A stretch of 64,000 nt of DNA from Massilistercora timonensis (lineage in GTDB: Bacteria > Bacillota > Clostridia > Lachnospirales > Lachnospiraceae), in NCBI RefSeq assembly GCF_900312975.1, contig NZ_LT990039.1, forward strand, positions 2,418,001 through 2,482,000. The letters run 5' to 3'. The notes beneath the pieces were generated by a model. It was given only the letters and a program-made list of their open reading frames with translations, did no database searches and was not told the origin of the DNA. This document shows, piece after piece, positions 60,251-64,000 of this stretch. Each line of letters begins with the position of its first letter. Position 1 is the first letter of the stretch. The position numbers and the translations under genes are program-made.

Positions 60251-61669
60251 ATGGATATTAAATCTTTTGCAAGAGGATCTGGAATTTTGATTGTCTCTAA
60301 TGTATTATTAAAGGCAATGAATTTTTTTTTAATGCCTCTTTATACAAGGTATTTATCTACAGAAATGTTGGGTGTATCTGACACAATAACTTCTTTTACA
60401 GGTGTAGTATTTCCGATTTTGTTAATGGGATTGGATTCTGCATTTAGCGCTTTTTATTATGATAGTGATGAAAAACAATCTAAAAAAGTTTTTAATACAA
60501 TTCTAATAACATTGTTAATTATTGGATTTATTCCGGTATTTTGTTGTGTTTTTTCGTCCGAGTTGTCTCATATTTTGTTAGGAAGTGAGGATTATTCATC
60601 AGTATTAGTCATTGCGCTTATATCTATTACATTTAATATATGGTATATGCCATTTGCGCTTAATTTGCGTATGCAAAATAAAATGTTACTTTATAGTATA
60701 GTTAATATAATCTCTTCTTTTTGTATGATAATATTGAATGTACTATTTGTAGCAATTTTAAAATATGGGACCTGTTCACTTGTTCTCAGTACGATGATAG
60801 TACAGATTTTACAATGCTGTTTGTTTATATATGCCAATAAAGTGGGGATTAATTTTGAATATTTTGATTGGAATCTGTTAAAGAGGATGATTAAATTTGC
60901 TGTTCCAATAGTGCCAGGAGCAATTATGTCTTGGGTCTTAGCTATGTCAGATCGATATATTTTATTGCATTTTCAAGGGGCTGAGGCGGTAGGACTTTAT
61001 GGCGTTGGGACACGAATAATGACAGTGTTAAATATTTTTATATCATCTGTTTCTTTGGCATATACTACGTTTGCATATGGTAGTAAAAATAATAATGATG
61101 CAAAAGAAAAGTATATCAAAGTTTTTGATTTGTTGTTGCTAATATTATTATGTATGTGTTTCACTGTGTCCTCTTTTGCTGAGGAAGTAGTTGAATTAAT
61201 GACTGCGCCATCGTATCATAAATCTTATGTTATAGTTCGAGATTTGCTTTTTGCTCAATTGTTTTATGGAATTACAACTATTGTTTCTTATGGTATTTTA
61301 TTCGAAAAAAAGTCTAGCTATATTTTGATGGCAAATTTTTTGGGGGCAATTAGTAATATTATCTTAAATATCCTACTCATTCCTGAATATGGAATTAGTG
61401 CGGCAGCAGCTACAACATGCTTGGGGTATTTAATAACATTTATTGTTACGTTTATCTTTGCACAAAAATGTTATCATTGTTCTTATAATATTCGAAAGGC
61501 GATAATAGTATTGATCTTAACCTATATTACGTTGATAGCTGATTCAAATTGTTTATTATTAGTCAGAGGGGGAGTATGGGGAGTAATGCTCTTTGTTCTT
61601 CTCTATCTATATAGAAAAACTTTGTTTGATTTTTTGAGTCTATTCATAAGAAAGAGGAAGAAAAACTAA
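60251..61669 (+). CDS. wzx: Oligosaccharide flippase (Wzx/polysaccharide biosynthesis family)
   Basis: A 472-residue membrane protein with about 14 helices, of the MOP superfamily, that would flip the lipid-linked repeat unit across the membrane. The SFARGSGILIVSNVLLKAMN and AVPIVPGAIMSWVLAMSDRYIL segments are typical. A run of nine T (60322-60330) lies 72 bases into the gene; slippage there would abolish the protein. It overlaps the next gene by one base (TAATG). Confidence 0.88.
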   Translation: MDIKSFARGSGILIVSNVLLKAMNFFLMPLYTRYLSTEMLGVSDTITSFTGVVFPILLMGLDSAFSAFYYDSDEKQSKKVFNTILITLLIIGFIPVFCCVFSSELSHILLGSEDYSSVLVIALISITFNIWYMPFALNLRMQNKMLLYSIVNIISSFCMIILNVLFVAILKYGTCSLVLSTMIVQILQCCLFIYANKVGINFEYFDWNLLKRMIKFAVPIVPGAIMSWVLAMSDRYILLHFQGAEAVGLYGVGTRIMTVLNIFISSVSLAYTTFAYGSKNNNDAKEKYIKVFDLLLLILLCMCFTVSSFAEEVVELMTAPSYHKSYVIVRDLLFAQLFYGITTIVSYGILFEKKSSYILMANFLGAISNIILNILLIPEYGISAAAATTCLGYLITFIVTFIFAQKCYHCSYNIRKAIIVLILTYITLIADSNCLLLVRGGVWGVMLFVLLYLYRKTLFDFLSLFIRKRKKN

Positions 61670-62778
61670 TGGAAAAAAGATGTATATATCATGTCCCATA
61701 TCCAATAGTAGATAGTGCGGAAACAGCATCTGCAATACGTCCACAAAAAATGTTGGCTGCTTTTAAAGAGGTTTTTGATGAAGTGTTTGTTATTTCTGGA
61801 TATGGAATGGAGCGGCGGGAATGTTTTAAAAAGCTTAGTGAGAAAGTAGAAAATGGTATAAATTATGAATTTATGTATTCTGAAAACAGTACAATGCCTA
61901 ATTTGCTTACAGAAAAGAATCATGTTCCGCGCTATCCTTTATTAGAAAAAAAAATCTTTCAATTTTGTAAAAGGAATGGAATTCCGATTGGCCTTTTTTA
62001 TAGAGATATCTATTGGAAATTTCCAATTTATAAAAAGAATGTGCATTTTTTAAAACGTTGCATATCTATTCCTTTATATAAGTACGATTTAGATATTTAT
62101 AATAAATATGTAGATGTGTTATTTTTACCATCTCATATTATGAATAAATATGTGGGCTTTAAAGGAAGAGTAGAGGCCTTGCCGCCTGGTGGAAGTGGGG
62201 GGGTAAATATACCATTTAAGCGACATACAGAACAAGAAAAGATAGAATTGTTTTATGTTGGTGGAGTGGGAGGAGATTATGATGTTTTCAAACTATTACA
62301 AGCAATGAAGCAATGTGAGTTTGCTAATTTGACATTGTGTTGCCATCAGGACCAATGGAATAAATGGCATTCAGTATACAATATTACTATTCCTGAAAAT
62401 GTAAACATTATCCATAAAGCAGGAAGCGAATTGGAAGAGTATTATCGAAAGGCAGATGTGGGGGTGCTGTTTTTTGAACCAAGTGGATACAGAGAAATGG
62501 CGATGCCAGTAAAATTATTTGAATATTTGAGTCATGGTCTTCCAGTATTGTCAACTAAAGGTTCCGCAGCAGGAGAGTTTGTTGCTAATAATGCTGTCGG
62601 ATGGGATATAGACTATACGGAAGAGTCTTTTGTATATTTAATTAAAAAACTGTATTATAATAAAAATTGTCTGTTAAATATGCAAAATAGAGTACTAGCA
62701 GTTGCGACTAAAAATACATGGAATTCTAGAGTACAGTTTGTAGATAGGATTATGAGTGATCTAAAAGGTAAAGTGTAA
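61669..62778 (+). CDS. Glycosyltransferase, GT-B fold
   Basis: A 369-residue glycosyltransferase. The N-terminus RCIYHVPYPIVDSAETASAIRP is unlike common types but the C-terminal half is GT4-like: LFYVGGVGGDYDVFKLLQAM, YYRKADVGVLFFEPSGYREM and MPVKLFEYLSHGLPVLSTKGS, which contains the nucleotide-binding E. A run of nine A (61946-61954) lies in the coding region. It starts inside the stop codon of wzx and ends inside the start of wzy. Confidence 0.84.
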   Translation: MEKRCIYHVPYPIVDSAETASAIRPQKMLAAFKEVFDEVFVISGYGMERRECFKKLSEKVENGINYEFMYSENSTMPNLLTEKNHVPRYPLLEKKIFQFCKRNGIPIGLFYRDIYWKFPIYKKNVHFLKRCISIPLYKYDLDIYNKYVDVLFLPSHIMNKYVGFKGRVEALPPGGSGGVNIPFKRHTEQEKIELFYVGGVGGDYDVFKLLQAMKQCEFANLTLCCHQDQWNKWHSVYNITIPENVNIIHKAGSELEEYYRKADVGVLFFEPSGYREMAMPVKLFEYLSHGLPVLSTKGSAAGEFVANNAVGWDIDYTEESFVYLIKKLYYNKNCLLNMQNRVLAVATKNTWNSRVQFVDRIMSDLKGKV

Positions 62779-64000
62779 TGCAGAAAATATTAAAAAAGGA
62801 TGTTGTTGTAAAACAAAAAATATTTTTAGTTTTGTTGATAGTACTTATACTTACAGGAAATGTGATTTCTTGCAAAGAATTTCGAGTGTTTGGCCTTGTG
62901 TTATCTGCATATAGAGTAGTTATTCCTTGCATGGCATTATATTATATATTCATTAGGAAGCGTCAAAAAAATATATGTTTTTTCCAAATGAATAAAATAT
63001 TATTTATGTATATAGGAATGTTATTTTTTTGGATTATGTGGGGATTAGGCTTAGCAGTATTGAGTTCTTATACTGATTTAAAAAGAGCAGCACAAGATCT
63101 TCTCGCTCTATTTTTAGGAATGTGCAGTATTTATTGTTTTTGGGAATTATGTGGTGGGGAAAGGGATTTAAATTTAGTTTTTAGATCCATTCGTTATGTT
63201 TGTAGTATTTTGAGTTTTTGGGGATTGGTGGAAATTGTTTCAGGGCTGTATTTACCCTATTCAAAATATTATTGGTTTGACATGATAAAAGATAAAAAGG
63301 ATATTTTTGCTGTTGTATTACATGGAATAAAAGACGACTGTGTATATCCTGCGACTACAATTTTTCATAATATAAATGATTTTTCGGTATTTTTAGCTAT
63401 TTTTTTACCATTGTTTTATCCAAGTAAACGGTATAACAAAAAGAAAAATATAGTTTATAGTTTATGTATATTGTCTATAATATTTATTTTAAGTGTAAAC
63501 GATTCTAATATTGCAATTATTGCAAGTATTCTTTCGCTGATAGTCTATTTGATTTTTATGGTAGAGGAACGGAAATATATTACTTTACTGAGCGGAAGCA
63601 TATTGTTTTTTTATGTTATAGGAAATAAACTGCTTCTTTCTTTGGTGGTTTTTATAAAAAGCAATTTACCGATAACAATACCAGAGGTAGCAAAACAATA
63701 TAAAAATCTTATGGAATTAATTCAAAGAAGTCAACTATATAACATGACAGAAGTAGTTGGGACACAGGTTGTAGATGCTATTAGTGGCGGAGCGAATTCC
63801 TTGACTTGCAGATTGCAAATTACAGTTACTTCTTTGAAAATGATAATAGATTCGAAGTTTATGGGGATAGGACCGGCTGCATTTGAAAATTGGATAAACA
63901 TTAATGAAAAAGACTCTATGCTAGTTAATCCTCATAATTGGTGGTTAGAAATTTTCTCACAATATGGAATTTTGGTGTTTTTGGCATATATAATTACCAT
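62778..64000 (+). CDS. wzy: Capsule repeat-unit polymerase (Wzy/O-antigen ligase family), 3' end missing
   Basis: The frame from the ATG at 62778, overlapping the previous stop in TAATG, stays open to the window end (more than 400 codons). It encodes a strongly hydrophobic protein with about ten helices and a long periplasm-side loop around residues 275-380, as in Wzy and WaaL proteins. The segment GIGPAAFENW followed by NPHNWWLEIFSQYGILVF is the typical end of that loop. It would join repeat units on the outer side of the membrane. The rest of the gene lies beyond the window. Confidence 0.85.
   Translation, partial: MQKILKKDVVVKQKIFLVLLIVLILTGNVISCKEFRVFGLVLSAYRVVIPCMALYYIFIRKRQKNICFFQMNKILFMYIGMLFFWIMWGLGLAVLSSYTDLKRAAQDLLALFLGMCSIYCFWELCGGERDLNLVFRSIRYVCSILSFWGLVEIVSGLYLPYSKYYWFDMIKDKKDIFAVVLHGIKDDCVYPATTIFHNINDFSVFLAIFLPLFYPSKRYNKKKNIVYSLCILSIIFILSVNDSNIAIIASILSLIVYLIFMVEERKYITLLSGSILFFYVIGNKLLLSLVVFIKSNLPITIPEVAKQYKNLMELIQRSQLYNMTEVVGTQVVDAISGGANSLTCRLQITVTSLKMIIDSKFMGIGPAAFENWININEKDSMLVNPHNWWLEIFSQYGILVFLAYIIT

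Noticed and set aside
1..64000. tRNA or rRNA genes, phage or plasmid functions
   Set aside because: None recognised by reading; small tRNAs could have been missed without a covariance search.

Overview
The window looks like the chromosome of a spore-forming anaerobic member of the Clostridia, most likely Lachnospiraceae. The reasons are the sigma-A type promoters and strong purine ribosome sites, a Spo0A C-domain protein, an Rpn nuclease remnant of the type common in that family, Hdr/Flx ferredoxin-linked enzymes, and many cell-wall proteins built from NGWW repeats. The species assignment is inference. I saw no tRNA, rRNA, CRISPR array or prophage.

Region 1 (1-5.4 kb) holds the end of lgt, a three-gene sugar ABC importer without its ATPase, and a convergent MATE exporter with a near-consensus promoter and a perfect palindrome at its transcription start.

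Region 2 (5.4-18.2 kb) is one long, tightly packed operon: a malate dehydrogenase on an LDH scaffold, HdrB-HdrC-HdrA, FlxD-FlxC-FlxB-FlxA, an iron-sulfur and a flavoprotein subunit of a soluble fumarate reductase, an AspT-family carrier and both subunits of a class I fumarase. Together they read as oxaloacetate -> malate -> fumarate -> succinate -> export, with an NADH-using flavin-bifurcating module placed inside the pathway. The wiring of Flx-Hdr to fumarate is inference and is the most interesting system in the window.

Region 3 (18.1-22.9 kb) is a patch of small and broken elements: REP-like palindromes, a PrdX-type deacylase, a frameshifted Rpn nuclease gene and a fragment of a second copy, an orphan HTH-GHKL-STAS regulator, a stand-alone Spo0A C-domain protein, and a lone rfbB.

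Region 4 (22.9-45.0 kb) is a teichoic-acid-like wall polymer locus: four TagB/TagF-family polyol-phosphate transferases, a TagD-type and a TarI/IspD-type cytidylyltransferase, a TagGH exporter and an acyltransferase. Between them lie four large secreted proteins with the same NGWW repeats but different catalytic heads: GH25 lysozyme, NlpC/P60, L,D-transpeptidase and SGNH esterase.

Region 5 (45.1-64.0 kb, running off the end) is a Wzx/Wzy-type capsule locus behind its own promoter and leader hairpin. It encodes a 4,6-dehydratase, an aminotransferase and an initiating sugar transferase (amino-trideoxy sugar start), then a PLP decarboxylase with an ATP-grasp ligase, then a full gene set for UDP-ManNAc3NAcA-type sugar, glycosyltransferases, flippase and polymerase. 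Base composition falls sharply to AT-rich from about 48.3 kb, with a less AT-rich island at about 52.4-56.4 kb, so the capsule locus is a mosaic.
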